A stretch of DNA of 30,355 nt from JABHQR01 sp043812455 (GCA_043812455.1 JBDRMB010000030.1:1-30355), one strand, 5' to 3'; shown: positions 1-8,484, counted from the stretch's first letter. Notes: generated from the letters alone by a model not told the origin. Numbers and translations are program-made.

Positions 1-185
1 TCATTAATTATGAGCGTATGAAAAAATACGCTAATAAGAGAATAAACTCTCTTTAATTACTAAGATTTGAAGTTTTAAATTAAATGTGGAGAAAATAATC
101 AGGATATTAAAAATTCAGTTAAGAGTTGTCCGACAGAGCAATAAAATAGTAAACTATTTATACTATTTGAGAATATATATTAAAA
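1..185 (+). promoter_or_regulatory. Leader region with two hairpins and a TATA box
   Basis: No gene is seen here. Two short perfect hairpins lie at the left edge: 13-32 (AGCGTAT/ATACGCT, 6-nt loop) and 36-53 (AAGAGA/TCTCTT). They could be the terminator of a gene outside the window. A TATA-like TTTATA at 157-162 lies about 26 nt before the ATG at 186, which fits a leaderless archaeal promoter for the next gene. Confidence 0.5.
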
Positions 186-743
186 ATGGTAGATAAAAAG
201 TGTGTAGGTAAATTATCTGGTCTGGATGAGTATGTAGTTATAGCAAAGGTGGGTTCTAAGAAATATCATGAAACTAATCTTAAAATAATTGAATATTTAA
301 CTAAAAAAGAAAAAACCCCCGGTGTTTATGTAACCTTAAACAGGCCATTCAAAACTGTTAAAAAAGATTTAAAAGCAAAAGGTGTGGATACTAACCTAAT
401 AATTTTTATTGATGCTATAACCAAAACGACCGGTGAGACAAAAAAAACTAAAGAATGTCTATTTTTAGGTTCTCCTGAAAATTTAAGTGATATCTCGTTT
501 GCTATGGACCAAGCAGTAATGGCCCTTCCTAAAAAGAAAAAGTTTGTGTTTTTTGATTCTCTGTCAACTTTATTAATTTATAATAAAGTTCCAACGGTTG
601 CTAAATTTATTCATTTCTTAGCTAGCAAAATGAGAACGTGGAAAGTTAAAGGAATAATTATTTCATTGAAAAAAGAATCTGATAAAGAATTAATTGATGA
701 ACTAACACAGTTTTGTGATGATGTGTTAGATATGGGGGATTGA
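186..743 (+). CDS. KaiC/RecA-like protein with degenerate P-loop
   Basis: A 185-residue protein whose fold pattern matches a single KaiC/RecA-like domain. After a first strand (VVIAKVG, about residues 17-23) the expected Walker A glycine-lysine-threonine is replaced by GSKKYHETN, so ATP binding in the usual way is doubtful. A Walker B-like strand, KFVFFDSLSTLL, is present near residues 120-131, followed by an IISLKK strand typical of the KaiC core. It overlaps or abuts the next membrane-protein gene, so the two are probably co-transcribed. A TATA box 26 nt upstream suggests a leaderless mRNA. Two intact KaiC homologues sit at the other side of the pilus operon. It may be a non-catalytic partner or sensor; the exact function is unknown. 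Confidence 0.7.
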   Translation: MVDKKCVGKLSGLDEYVVIAKVGSKKYHETNLKIIEYLTKKEKTPGVYVTLNRPFKTVKKDLKAKGVDTNLIIFIDAITKTTGETKKTKECLFLGSPENLSDISFAMDQAVMALPKKKKFVFFDSLSTLLIYNKVPTVAKFIHFLASKMRTWKVKGIIISLKKESDKELIDELTQFCDDVLDMGD

Positions 744-745
744 AG

Positions 746-1216
746 ATGAAAAACGTTTTTGATAAAGTTAAAACTTTTTTAATTCTAATAATAATTTTGT
801 TAGGACTATTTACAATAATTCTAGTTTTGCCAAGTGCAATGGCAATGGGTTTGATTGCTCTTTCTTTTGGTATTATGGCAATTATATGGACTTCAAGAGC
901 TTATTGGAATTTGTCTAAAGGTTCTTCTTTAAGAAATTATGCCTACTACTTTTTGTTATCTCTAACATTAATTTTTATTTATTCTATTTGGCAAACATTA
1001 GGCGAATATTTTGTTTTAGGTAAAACTTTTATAGTTATTGAAGCTTTTTGTATTGCAGCAGCATACTTACTTTTTGTCGTAGCGGCTTTCAAATTGTCTA
1101 GAATCGGTAATGAGTTTGGTTTCAGGATGAATGTTAAGAATATTGGCAAGGAAATGAATGAACGTGTTGTAAAGAAAAAAGTAAGTAAAAAGAAACCTAC
1201 TAGAAAAGGGAAATAA
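746..1216 (+). CDS. Small membrane protein with four helices and Lys-rich tail
   Basis: I do not recognise a family. The protein has about 156 residues with four hydrophobic segments (roughly 11-30, 32-50, 66-84 and 96-117 when read from the ATG), then a basic cytoplasmic tail ending in a run of lysines. The ATG at 746 is preferred because a GGGGGA stretch lies at a good distance upstream; a TTG at 740, overlapping the previous stop codon, would add two residues. It is probably translated together with the degenerate KaiC-like gene just upstream. A soluble KaiC-like protein paired with a basic-tailed membrane protein suggests a membrane-tethered signalling pair, but this is inference. Confidence 0.7.
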   Translation: MKNVFDKVKTFLILIIILLGLFTIILVLPSAMAMGLIALSFGIMAIIWTSRAYWNLSKGSSLRNYAYYFLLSLTLIFIYSIWQTLGEYFVLGKTFIVIEAFCIAAAYLLFVVAAFKLSRIGNEFGFRMNVKNIGKEMNERVVKKKVSKKKPTRKGK

Positions 1217-1262
1217 AGGTATCTAGAAGTTAATTGTATGTAAACTATCAGAATGTTTAACA

Positions 1263-1301
1263 AATCAAAAACCCAATCGCTCCAAGGGGCGGGGTATATT
1301 T
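1263..1301 (-). repeat. GC-hairpin repeat, copy 1 (possible terminator)
   Basis: Read on the minus strand this is ATACCCCGCCCCTTGGAGCG followed by a T-rich run. It lies between two convergent genes, just after the stop of the last pilus-operon gene. The GC hairpin plus T tract could end transcription of that operon. The same roughly 45-bp unit recurs at 8328-8370 and 8438-8475, so it is also a dispersed repeat. Confidence 0.6.
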
Positions 1302-1307
1302 CATAAA

Positions 1308-2279
1308 TTAAAAAGTAACAAGGCCAAAGAATACTGAAGAAATTACAAATCTTACAAGGAAAAAGATACCTAAAGATAAGCCTAGTAAGAAAGGAATTAT
1401 TTTAATTCCTTGTTTTTCTTCTCCTTTACTTATCAATCCCAAGATTAAAGAACCTAACACTGAAGTTGTTGATAAAGATATTATCGCAAATTTAATAACA
1501 AAACTTGAATTAACAGCAACTTGGGATATTCTTAATGGCATGGTCATACCAACAACTTCAGGTATGTTTATTTGAGCAAGGTTTTCTGAGATAATTTCAA
1601 TAAGGAAAGAACTGATGGCGAAAAGGAAAGGTGCTCCAATGCCAACAGCAATAAAAATAAAAATAACATACATTAAGACATTAGCTTCAATTTTTTTTTT
1701 AACAAAATCTTGTTCTCGTAAATTTCTAGCACTTTGTTCCAATAAGTCAACTAATTTTCCACCACTTTTAATACCAGAAATGATTAATTTAATGGTTTTT
1801 TTAAGTTTCTCTGATTTAATCCTTTGAGTCAAACCAGTCAATGCTAGGGGGAGTTCTTTACCGGCCATTAATTCTCTACTGGCTTGTTTAATTTCTTTTT
1901 CTAAGGGACCAAAATCTGGTCTAGCGCTAAGCAATAGGGCTTTATCAGTGGTGAGACCAGATTTAAGGTTAGAACTCATTAACAATAAGGCATCTGGCAA
2001 ATAACTTTCTACAATTTTTGCTTTCCGATCAGCTCTTAATATTATCCAGAAGAAAGATATTAATTCTATAATAGCAAAGATGGTTAACATCATAATTAAA
2101 AGAGGTAACTTAAACAATACATTAAAATAAAGAGCAAGAGCAATAGCCATGAATACACCAAAGAAAATTATAAAACCCATTAGCTTATCATATTCTAGTT
2201 CAATATCTGAGTAAACTACTAAATCTTTAAACTTATTTCTTACCGCTTTTGGAAATAATTGGGTTATTTTTTGGTACAT
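1308..2279 (-). CDS. Type II/IV secretion platform protein (TadC/GspF family)
   Basis: A 323-residue inner platform protein of an archaeal type IV pilus-like machine. Two N-terminal membrane helices (about 34-55 and 58-80) are followed by a T2SSF-type cytoplasmic helical domain (about 93-200) with the typical pattern LPDALLLMSSNLKSGLTTDKAL and SGIKSGGKLVDLLEQSA. Three more membrane segments lie toward the C terminus. In this family the domain sits at the base of the pilus and couples the ATPase to pilin extraction. It is the last gene of the minus-strand operon, 13 nt after the first platform gene. Having two separate TadC-like genes resembles the TadB/TadC pair, where archaeal FlaJ is one longer protein. 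Confidence 0.88.
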   Translation of the reverse strand: MYQKITQLFPKAVRNKFKDLVVYSDIELEYDKLMGFIIFFGVFMAIALALYFNVLFKLPLLIMMLTIFAIIELISFFWIILRADRKAKIVESYLPDALLLMSSNLKSGLTTDKALLLSARPDFGPLEKEIKQASRELMAGKELPLALTGLTQRIKSEKLKKTIKLIISGIKSGGKLVDLLEQSARNLREQDFVKKKIEANVLMYVIFIFIAVGIGAPFLFAISSFLIEIISENLAQINIPEVVGMTMPLRISQVAVNSSFVIKFAIISLSTTSVLGSLILGLISKGEEKQGIKIIPFLLGLSLGIFFLVRFVISSVFFGLVTF

Positions 2280-2292
2280 TTTGACATTTAGC

Positions 2293-3177
2293 TTATAATA
2301 AGTTAGGCCTCCGTGTTTTAATGATTCCTAAAAACATTATTTGTGCAAAAGTAGTCATAGCAAAAATGGAAATGAAAATTGCTTTAGTTAGTACTTCTGA
2401 AAATGATAAAAAGGATGAAAGAACAATAATAAAGGTAGTTCCTAATGCCGGGATTATAACTGCAATCATCATATAAAACATTGCTAAAGGGTTTAATCTA
2501 CCACCATATATTTGAATTTGTAAAATTTGTTCTTCTGATAAACCGTTAATTGCTTCTTGGATAACAGTACCTAAATCTGAACCAGATTTCAAACCGTTAA
2601 TTATTTGCCAAAGGGCTCTGCGGAAAAAGATTGAAGGGTTCTTTAAAGCAGCTTCTTCTAGAGCTTTCACTTGTGGTGTTCCTGAATTAATTTTACCAAC
2701 AACAGTTTTTATTTCTTTAGAAACTTCACCATAATCAGAATTAGCAATGTTAGCTAAGATGTCAAACAGGGAAACTCCAGCATTAGTTTGTACTAAAAGA
2801 TCCTGTAAAGCAGGCATTAGATTTCTGTCAAGTAAACGAATTCTTTTCTCGCTAAGGAGTTTTGGATAATAAATTTGATATGTGAACACAAAGAAACAAA
2901 AAAAGATTGTAATACCTACAGGAACTAAAATAATACTTTCAGCTTCCAGGTAAGAAAAAGTGATAATCAAAAGAAGAAATATTATAATAAAAGTAAATAA
3001 AATTGAAGTCAAACATAAAGAGAGGTATTTTTCTTTCTCAATTTTAAGATCTGCTTGTTTTAAGTTTAAATCAAGAAATGAAAAAATTTTTCCTAAAGGT
3101 TCAGATAGCCATCTAAAGCTAAGGGAAAACTTTTTTAAGATTGGTTCTGGGAGAAGGGAAAAAGGTATAGTCTTCAT
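2293..3177 (-). CDS. Type II/IV secretion platform protein (TadB/TadC family)
   Basis: A 294-residue protein with the GspF/TadC domain layout: a basic N-terminal part, two membrane helices (about 53-75 and 80-102), a cytoplasmic T2SSF domain (about 120-225) with LMPALQDLLVQTNAGVSLFD and INGLKSGSDLGTVIQEA, and C-terminal helices near 232-252 and 268-288. Its ATG overlaps the stop of the upstream ATPase gene by four bases, which points to translational coupling. With the next gene it would make a two-subunit platform for the pilus-like machine. The assignment rests on motif pattern and neighbourhood; family is confident, substrate unknown. Confidence 0.88.
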   Translation of the reverse strand: MKTIPFSLLPEPILKKFSLSFRWLSEPLGKIFSFLDLNLKQADLKIEKEKYLSLCLTSILFTFIIIFLLLIITFSYLEAESIILVPVGITIFFCFFVFTYQIYYPKLLSEKRIRLLDRNLMPALQDLLVQTNAGVSLFDILANIANSDYGEVSKEIKTVVGKINSGTPQVKALEEAALKNPSIFFRRALWQIINGLKSGSDLGTVIQEAINGLSEEQILQIQIYGGRLNPLAMFYMMIAVIIPALGTTFIIVLSSFLSFSEVLTKAIFISIFAMTTFAQIMFLGIIKTRRPNLL

Positions 3178-4646
3178 TTTGAAATCCTTTTTAGCACAGA
3201 TTCTTTGTCTAAATAATAATCTTTAATTATTTGACCAACAGTTATAATGTCACGAATATCATTTTTAACCAACCAGTCTAAAATTTTCTTTTTTTCTACC
3301 AAGTCATTATCAATTTGTTCTCTTGAAAGTCCGGTGTTACGGCCAAGATCTTCAAAGAAGCGTAGCGATTTTGCGTGAGGTATAATCTCGTCAGTTGATG
3401 GTTTCCATCGGTAAAGAATGTTTGGTGTAACTTTTGACTCACCGCTAACTTCCCCAGGAACAAATTCTCCAATATGGAAAGGTCTTCTAACACCTTTTCT
3501 TCGGTCTCTGAACATAACGATGTTTAAATCAACTGCACCAATCAAGTTAGGTGAAACTTCTATTGGGGGGTTAATAAGTCTTTGGATGGTTTCACCAATA
3601 GTATTAGCGTGCAAGGTAGCATAAACTGAATGACCAGTATGCATAGCTTCAAAAAGTACTTCTGCTTCTTTTTTCCTTCTAACTTCTCCTAGAATGATTC
3701 TGTCAGGCCTCATTCTTAAAGAGTTAATTAATAAGTCAAGCATAGAAACTTCACCCTTGCCTTCAGGGTTAGGTTCTCTAGTTACCATTGGACACCAATA
3801 CAAAAAATCTGGTAATTGTAATTCTCTAGTTTGTTCAATAGATAAAATTCTATGATTTGGTGGGACAAAAGCAAGGCATACGTTCATGAAAGTAGTTTTA
3901 CCACTAGCAGTCCCACCACTGAACAGAACGTTCATTTCGTACTGGATTGCTAACCAAATTAAAGCGAAAATTTCTGAGGAACAAGTTTTATTGTTTATTA
4001 AATCTGTAACCGTCCAAGGATCACGTTTAAACTTTCTAATAGTTATGGTGTTACCTTTATTTGAAATGGGATATAGTACAGCATTAGTTCTGTCTCCAGT
4101 AGCTAAATGGGCGTCTAGGAGCGGACTTAAAATGTTGATTTGCCGACCAACTCTTCTACCAATAATACTGGAATAATTTTGAATTTGTTCTTCAGTTGGG
4201 ATTAAAATGTTAGTTTCTAACCAGCTAAAATCTTTATGATATACTCTTACTGGTTCTTTTACAGAAAGAATAACAACTTCTTCTAAGTTAGGGTCGTCAA
4301 GTAAGTATTCAATATCTTCTAAACCAAACATTGCATTAACCAAATTTTGAACAAGAAAATTTCTTGTACCTTCATCAATCTGAGGCATTTTTTGATTAAT
4401 TATGGTTAACGCCTTTTTGCCAACTTCCAGTTTCAGTTTTAGGAAAATTGTTGGGTCAAAAACTTCAGAGATTGCTACCCTCTCTTCAGTAACTAAATCT
4501 TGTTTAATTTCTTCCAAAAAAGCTTTTGTAGAAATTGTTAAGCTTGGTAATGTTAAATTATATTTTTTTAATGATCCTCCTTTACTAATAATCTGAACTT
4601 TAGCTTGAAAATATACAGATTTGATTTTGTAAGTTTCGTCAATCAT
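3174..4646 (-). CDS. Secretion/pilus assembly ATPase (TadA/FlaI/VirB11 type)
   Basis: A 490-residue ATPase that would power assembly of the pilus-like filament from the cytoplasmic face. Visible motifs are Walker A SGGTASGKTT (243-252), an Asp box with EQTREL (271-276), Walker B RPDRIILGEVR (313-323) and a His box HTGHSVYATLHA (336-347). The N-terminal part carries the family pattern of an arginine-rich GRRVGRQIN segment and a GDRTNAVLYP loop. A C-terminal extension after the core (roughly 400-490) is helical and family-variable. It overlaps its neighbours by four bases on both sides, within an operon holding two TadC-like platform genes and several class III prepilins, so a pilus or archaellum-like role is well supported. 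Confidence 0.93.
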   Translation of the reverse strand: MIDETYKIKSVYFQAKVQIISKGGSLKKYNLTLPSLTISTKAFLEEIKQDLVTEERVAISEVFDPTIFLKLKLEVGKKALTIINQKMPQIDEGTRNFLVQNLVNAMFGLEDIEYLLDDPNLEEVVILSVKEPVRVYHKDFSWLETNILIPTEEQIQNYSSIIGRRVGRQINILSPLLDAHLATGDRTNAVLYPISNKGNTITIRKFKRDPWTVTDLINNKTCSSEIFALIWLAIQYEMNVLFSGGTASGKTTFMNVCLAFVPPNHRILSIEQTRELQLPDFLYWCPMVTREPNPEGKGEVSMLDLLINSLRMRPDRIILGEVRRKKEAEVLFEAMHTGHSVYATLHANTIGETIQRLINPPIEVSPNLIGAVDLNIVMFRDRRKGVRRPFHIGEFVPGEVSGESKVTPNILYRWKPSTDEIIPHAKSLRFFEDLGRNTGLSREQIDNDLVEKKKILDWLVKNDIRDIITVGQIIKDYYLDKESVLKRISK

Positions 4647-6457
4647 TTTTTCTTAATTATCTTATTTTTCTTGTTGGGTTTAACTTTATTTTTAAGTTTA
4701 ATATTTCTCTTGGATTTCTTTTTCTTAATCACTGTTTTTTTTATTACCTTCTTTTTTTTACCAGTCTTGTTTTTCTTCTTTTTGATTTTAGAATTAACCT
4801 TAATTTTGACTTTTCTTTCTTTCTTACTAGATTCTTCAATTTTTCCTTCTGTAGATTGTTCTTCCTTATTCTCAACTTCATGAACTTCTTCCTTTTCAAC
4901 AGTTTCTTCAGAAAGGTCTTTTTCAATAACATTAGGGTTAATAACTAAATCTTTATCTTCTTGATCTTGATACTCAAACCCAATACCTTTTTCTAATTTT
5001 GGTTTTTTTGCACTTTTTTCTATAATCTCTTTTTCAGTTTTTTGAGTTTCGTCCTTATTTTCAGTTTCTTTCTCTATTTTAGTTTCCTTATCATTTTTTT
5101 TAACCTTTTTCTCTGGATTACTTTCAGCAACTTCAATTTTGTTATTATCACTGTCTTTATTTTTTTCTTTAATTATTTTAATCTGAGGGCTTCCTAATAA
5201 GGGAAAATGCAATTCTGCAAGGTTATTTTTTTCTAAAATCTGACCCCATTCTTCAGCTTGTTTAATATCAATTGAAAAAATAGCGACAATATCCTTTAAA
5301 TTAAGTTGTTCTCTTTCTTTAAGAAGTTCATATAATAAGTCAAGGCTAGTTTCTCCTAACCGAAGTTCTCTCAATTTGATTGGTTTTTCTGTAATAGTCT
5401 TCCTTTTTTTTCTATATTCTTTCTCTTTTTCCTTAGTGAACAATTTGATTTTTTTACTTTCTTTAAAACTTCCTTTTATTTTCTTAGTCTTACCTCTTCT
5501 TATTCTCACGATGATTAAAGTTATTAAAATAATTAAACTAACAAGTGCCATAATTCCCATAAGGATTTTAGAATCAATGTTTGATACCAATGAAGTGATA
5601 TAATCATAAATACTGCTGAATTTTTTTTTTACTCCGCCAGGATTTGAAATTTCGTACCAGCGAAGTAAAAGGACTATTGTAGCTGATAAACTTACTCCAA
5701 ATAAAGCTTTTAAGATCTTAAATATCCTTAATTTTTCTTTTATTAAAAAACTGTAAAAAATTAATGTTAAACAAATGAGTAAGAATCCCCATACCATTAA
5801 AAACCATTTTTCCAATATAAAGAAAATGATAGTAAAAATTATGAAAACTAAAAATAGGAATAAAGAAACGTAATCAATAAATCGCCTTTTTTTATTAAAA
5901 ACTTTTTCTTCTTTAATCTTAGTTAAGTAATGGTAACCAAAAAAGGCTAAAAGAATTAATGGTAAACCAATAAAATTAAGTTCGAAATACTTTAACTCGA
6001 TTAATGGGAGTAAAGCAATTAAGAAACCTAAAATGAAAATTATGCTAAAGAGCTTCTTCCTAATCTTATATTGAGAAATTTTTAATCCTTTAGAAGCAAT
6101 TACATGTTTTTCTTTTTCACCGTGCCACCCTTTTTGTTTTTTGATAAGTTTTTTCTTAGGCGTCGTCTGTTTCTTAATATTTCTAGTTTTTTTGCTATCA
6201 TGTTTAAGTTTTTTATTTGTTTTTCTTGCTAGCCTAACCTTTAATATTTTTTTATGCATTTTCACTTTAACTTTAGAAGACTTTTCGATTTGTGGTTTGG
6301 TTCTTTTATTTTTTGTTTGGTTTAATTTTTTCTTAGAATTAAGTTTAGATTTTCTGGAACGATTTTTAGAAACTTTTTTCTTACCTTTTGGCTTGTTCTT
6401 AGTTTTATCACTTATTTTACTCTTACTTCTAGTTCCATCATCTCTCTTTTTACTCAT
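4643..6457 (-). CDS. Lysine-rich six-helix membrane protein with possible winged-helix segment
   Basis: A 604-residue protein that I cannot assign to a named family. Residues 1-135 are extremely rich in lysine and arginine. Six hydrophobic segments follow (about 136-153, 155-176, 195-214, 217-238, 250-268 and 298-318). Residues about 368-430 look like a compact alpha/beta winged-helix-type domain (TSLDLLYELLKEREQLN, then a strand pair near SPQIKII). The rest, to 604, is a highly charged Lys/Glu region ending in a very basic tail. It is coupled by a four-base overlap to the pilus ATPase gene, so it is probably part of that machine, perhaps a scaffold or regulator. The basic ends could bind nucleic acid, ribosomes or acidic polymers (speculative). 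Low-complexity composition makes the antisense strand look like a Phe/Leu-rich frame, which is a shadow. Confidence 0.8.
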   Translation of the reverse strand: MSKKRDDGTRSKSKISDKTKNKPKGKKKVSKNRSRKSKLNSKKKLNQTKNKRTKPQIEKSSKVKVKMHKKILKVRLARKTNKKLKHDSKKTRNIKKQTTPKKKLIKKQKGWHGEKEKHVIASKGLKISQYKIRKKLFSIIFILGFLIALLPLIELKYFELNFIGLPLILLAFFGYHYLTKIKEEKVFNKKRRFIDYVSLFLFLVFIIFTIIFFILEKWFLMVWGFLLICLTLIFYSFLIKEKLRIFKILKALFGVSLSATIVLLLRWYEISNPGGVKKKFSSIYDYITSLVSNIDSKILMGIMALVSLIILITLIIVRIRRGKTKKIKGSFKESKKIKLFTKEKEKEYRKKRKTITEKPIKLRELRLGETSLDLLYELLKEREQLNLKDIVAIFSIDIKQAEEWGQILEKNNLAELHFPLLGSPQIKIIKEKNKDSDNNKIEVAESNPEKKVKKNDKETKIEKETENKDETQKTEKEIIEKSAKKPKLEKGIGFEYQDQEDKDLVINPNVIEKDLSEETVEKEEVHEVENKEEQSTEGKIEESSKKERKVKIKVNSKIKKKKNKTGKKKKVIKKTVIKKKKSKRNIKLKNKVKPNKKNKIIKKK

Positions 6458-6512
6458 TTGCTAAATTAAATGAATGGGAGAATATAAAGGTTACGTTATT
6501 AATTTTGTTTAG

Positions 6513-7331
6513 CTATTCAGATGAATATGGAAAATCAACCTTACTATATTTATAGAAATTAAAATCAGTATCATCAATTTGAAGAGTTATTGGCATTTGA
6601 AAATATGTTTTTTGTCCAATTTCGTTAAAATTTATAATAATGGTACTATCTGCTTGAGCGTCAGTTTCAAGACTAAGTTCGCCAGTTGTATTTAACACAA
6701 CTAAAACATTCTCAGATCCTACAGTAAGTTCAATATTAGCTTCTTGAAGATTAGATTGGCTAAAAGTACAATCATTATCTTCAAACTTACCCCAAAAATT
6801 AATTTCGATAGATCCTCCACCAACACTAGTTGGGTTACAAGAATCAATGTCTTGAGAGAAAATTAAAATGATATTAAATTTGGTAATATTCTGATTAGGA
6901 TTAACGATAATTTTATTATTTTCGTACTGGGTATTTATGTTTAGCGGGCGTAAAGTAATACTATGATTATCAAGAAATTCTTCAGTGCTAATGTTAATTT
7001 TACTGAAATCATTCTCTATATTACTTTCTAATTGGCTTATTAAGGTATCAAGACCATTTAAACTATTAGGTAAATTTCTGGTTATTGTTAAGGAATTATT
7101 ATTTGAACTAAGAGTAATTCCACTTGTACTTGTAAAAGCATCAGCAAATACTTTTTCTACAGAAGTTTCTAAATCATAATTTTTTTGAAAATAGTTTAAT
7201 TCAAGGTTTCTTGACTCAACAGACTCAGCATGCCTTAAGAACAAAGCTGCTAAAAGAAGGATTGTCAGGGAAAATAAACTAAGACTGATAGTATAAAACA
7301 TAGCTTTTTTGTTTAATCTTGTTTTTTTCAT
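6513..7331 (-). CDS. Membrane-anchored pilus-locus surface protein
   Basis: A 272-residue protein with a basic N terminus (MKKTRLNKKAMFYT), one hydrophobic helix (about 13-32), and a long outside region rich in Asn, Thr and Ser with alternating hydrophobic strands. The N terminus looks like a prepilin anchor but lacks the Gln plus Glu+5 pattern of a canonical class III signal, so processing by a prepilin peptidase is uncertain. It lies between the 604-residue membrane protein and four prepilin-like genes. In such loci, proteins of this kind act as minor pilins or tip/assembly factors. The product itself is not recognised. Confidence 0.75.
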   Translation of the reverse strand: MKKTRLNKKAMFYTISLSLFSLTILLLAALFLRHAESVESRNLELNYFQKNYDLETSVEKVFADAFTSTSGITLSSNNNSLTITRNLPNSLNGLDTLISQLESNIENDFSKINISTEEFLDNHSITLRPLNINTQYENNKIIVNPNQNITKFNIILIFSQDIDSCNPTSVGGGSIEINFWGKFEDNDCTFSQSNLQEANIELTVGSENVLVVLNTTGELSLETDAQADSTIIINFNEIGQKTYFQMPITLQIDDTDFNFYKYSKVDFPYSSE

Positions 7332-7366
7332 ATTTATTCTTAGTTATTTTTTAATACTACCATTCG

Positions 7367-7786
7367 TCATTGCTCTCTTGTCCAAATGAAGTAAGTTAAT
7401 TTTAAGTAAATATCTTGATTAGTTAAAGCAACTTTTTTACCTGAAATGAGAATTCTTTGTGAAGGTAAGTCGTTACCAATCTCTATAGTACCGTTGCCAA
7501 TACTAAAATCACCTTCTATCCTGATTAACATTTCGTAATTTACGGGCAAAACTTCTGCAAGTTCATTCTCAATCGTGGAATGGTCCAGTGAATCAAAAAC
7601 TTCTCGTTTGTCCATAATGGTTATAATGTCTGAACCAATACAATGTAAATGGTGTTCAGAAATACTAATTTCACTACCTCTGGAAACGAAGAACAGGCTT
7701 GTTAAGATAACAATAAAAACAACTAACATAGCAATAGTTATGTCGAGGGTGAATACAAATCCTTTTTTATTATTTATCTTAATCAT
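7367..7786 (-). CDS. Class III prepilin-like minor pilin
   Basis: About 139 residues from the chosen ATG at 7786. The upstream frame could extend to 7810, but that would overlap the preceding gene and add a non-signal stretch. The N terminus NNKKGFVFTLDITIAMLVVF is a short basic segment, a Gly before the probable cut site, an acidic residue at about +6 and a hydrophobic helix, as in archaeal class III prepilins. The rest is a small beta-rich outside domain. The start lies five bases after the upstream gene's stop, so co-translation is likely. It is probably a minor pilin of the locus; substrate or adhesion role unknown. Confidence 0.75.
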   Translation of the reverse strand: MIKINNKKGFVFTLDITIAMLVVFIVILTSLFFVSRGSEISISEHHLHCIGSDIITIMDKREVFDSLDHSTIENELAEVLPVNYEMLIRIEGDFSIGNGTIEIGNDLPSQRILISGKKVALTNQDIYLKLTYFIWTREQ

Positions 7787-7791
7787 GCATA

Positions 7792-8319
7792 TCAGTTTTG
7801 TTCTTTCCATAAAGTAAAAGATATTTGTCTAGTTTCATTTTGTATAATAACGAGCCGTTTATTGGAAATTATGTACGAATTAGTTTCTGGAGATGATAAA
7901 CCAGTTTCGCTAATAGTATTTCCGTTAAGGTCAAGAATCTTGAAGTTAAAATCAAAACGTTCAATATTGAACAATTCTTTTGTTAAATTATAATCTAAAG
8001 TTAGAAAAGCGTTAATTTTGTTACTGTCAAGATAATTTGGGTTTAGTTTTAAACCAATAACACTAACATTTTCAGGATTATTTTCCCAGTTGGTTGGTTC
8101 ACCTTGAGACTTTACTAATAAGTCAGTGATCTGAAACGAAAGTAATTGTAATTCTTCAGAGTAAATATTTTCACTAAGTCTAGTTGAGTAAAGGTTCCAA
8201 AGAGAAATTATGAAGGCAAAAAGTATTATAAAAATTACTACTGACGCAACTAAATCTAGTGAAAAAAGTTGACCTTTTTTTTTAATAGGTCTTATTTTCA
8301 AGTTTTTTGTTTTGTTCAT
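7792..8319 (-). CDS. Class III prepilin-like minor pilin
   Basis: About 175 residues if the ATG at 8319 is used. The open frame runs on to 8394, but that stretch is made from the repeat array at 8328-8475 and would put an unlikely segment before the signal. From 8319 the protein starts with a basic segment, then KKKGQLFSLDLVASVVIFII, a class III signal with Gln at +1, Asp at +6 and a hydrophobic helix. The outside domain has many Asn and Thr and ends in SFTLWKEQN. It belongs to the pilin cluster; probably a minor pilin. The separation from the upstream pilin gene by a repeat-filled gap is unusual in this otherwise tightly packed operon. Confidence 0.72.
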   Translation of the reverse strand: MNKTKNLKIRPIKKKGQLFSLDLVASVVIFIILFAFIISLWNLYSTRLSENIYSEELQLLSFQITDLLVKSQGEPTNWENNPENVSVIGLKLNPNYLDSNKINAFLTLDYNLTKELFNIERFDFNFKILDLNGNTISETGLSSPETNSYIISNKRLVIIQNETRQISFTLWKEQN

Positions 8320-8327
8320 TTTATTTA

Positions 8328-8475
8328 TGAAAAATACCCCGCCGCTTGCGGTGATTGGGATTGATTTTTTCATCAAGGTATATTTCATGACCAAAAACCA
8401 AATCGCTTAATGGGCAACTTTGATTATACTAGCAACATACCCTGCCCCTTGGGGCGATTGGGTTTTTGATTTTTT
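8328..8475 (+). repeat. Cluster of GC-hairpin repeat copies inside the pilus operon
   Basis: This gap between two pilin genes holds three related units. Two are plus-oriented: one at about 8328-8370 with ATACCCCGCCGCTTGCGG, another at about 8438-8475 with ATACCCTGCCCCTTGGGGCG, each followed by ATTGGG and T-rich sequence. Between them an inverted, decayed unit lies at about 8375-8416 (TATATTTCATG, then AAAAACCAAATCGC). The copy at 1263-1301 belongs to the same family. Each copy can form a short GC hairpin with a T tail. A terminator-like structure here would read against the operon direction, so a mobile or recombination-derived repeat is also possible. Confidence 0.7.
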
Positions 8476-8484
8476 TAATTGAAT

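Noticed and set aside
4605..6464. Long plus-strand frames rich in Phe and Leu opposite the Lys-rich gene (4605-4883, 5376-5603, 6141-6464)
   Set aside because: They are the complement of AAA/AAG lysine codons, giving TTT/CTT. No ribosome binding sites or promoters are seen, and the minus-strand gene is well supported.
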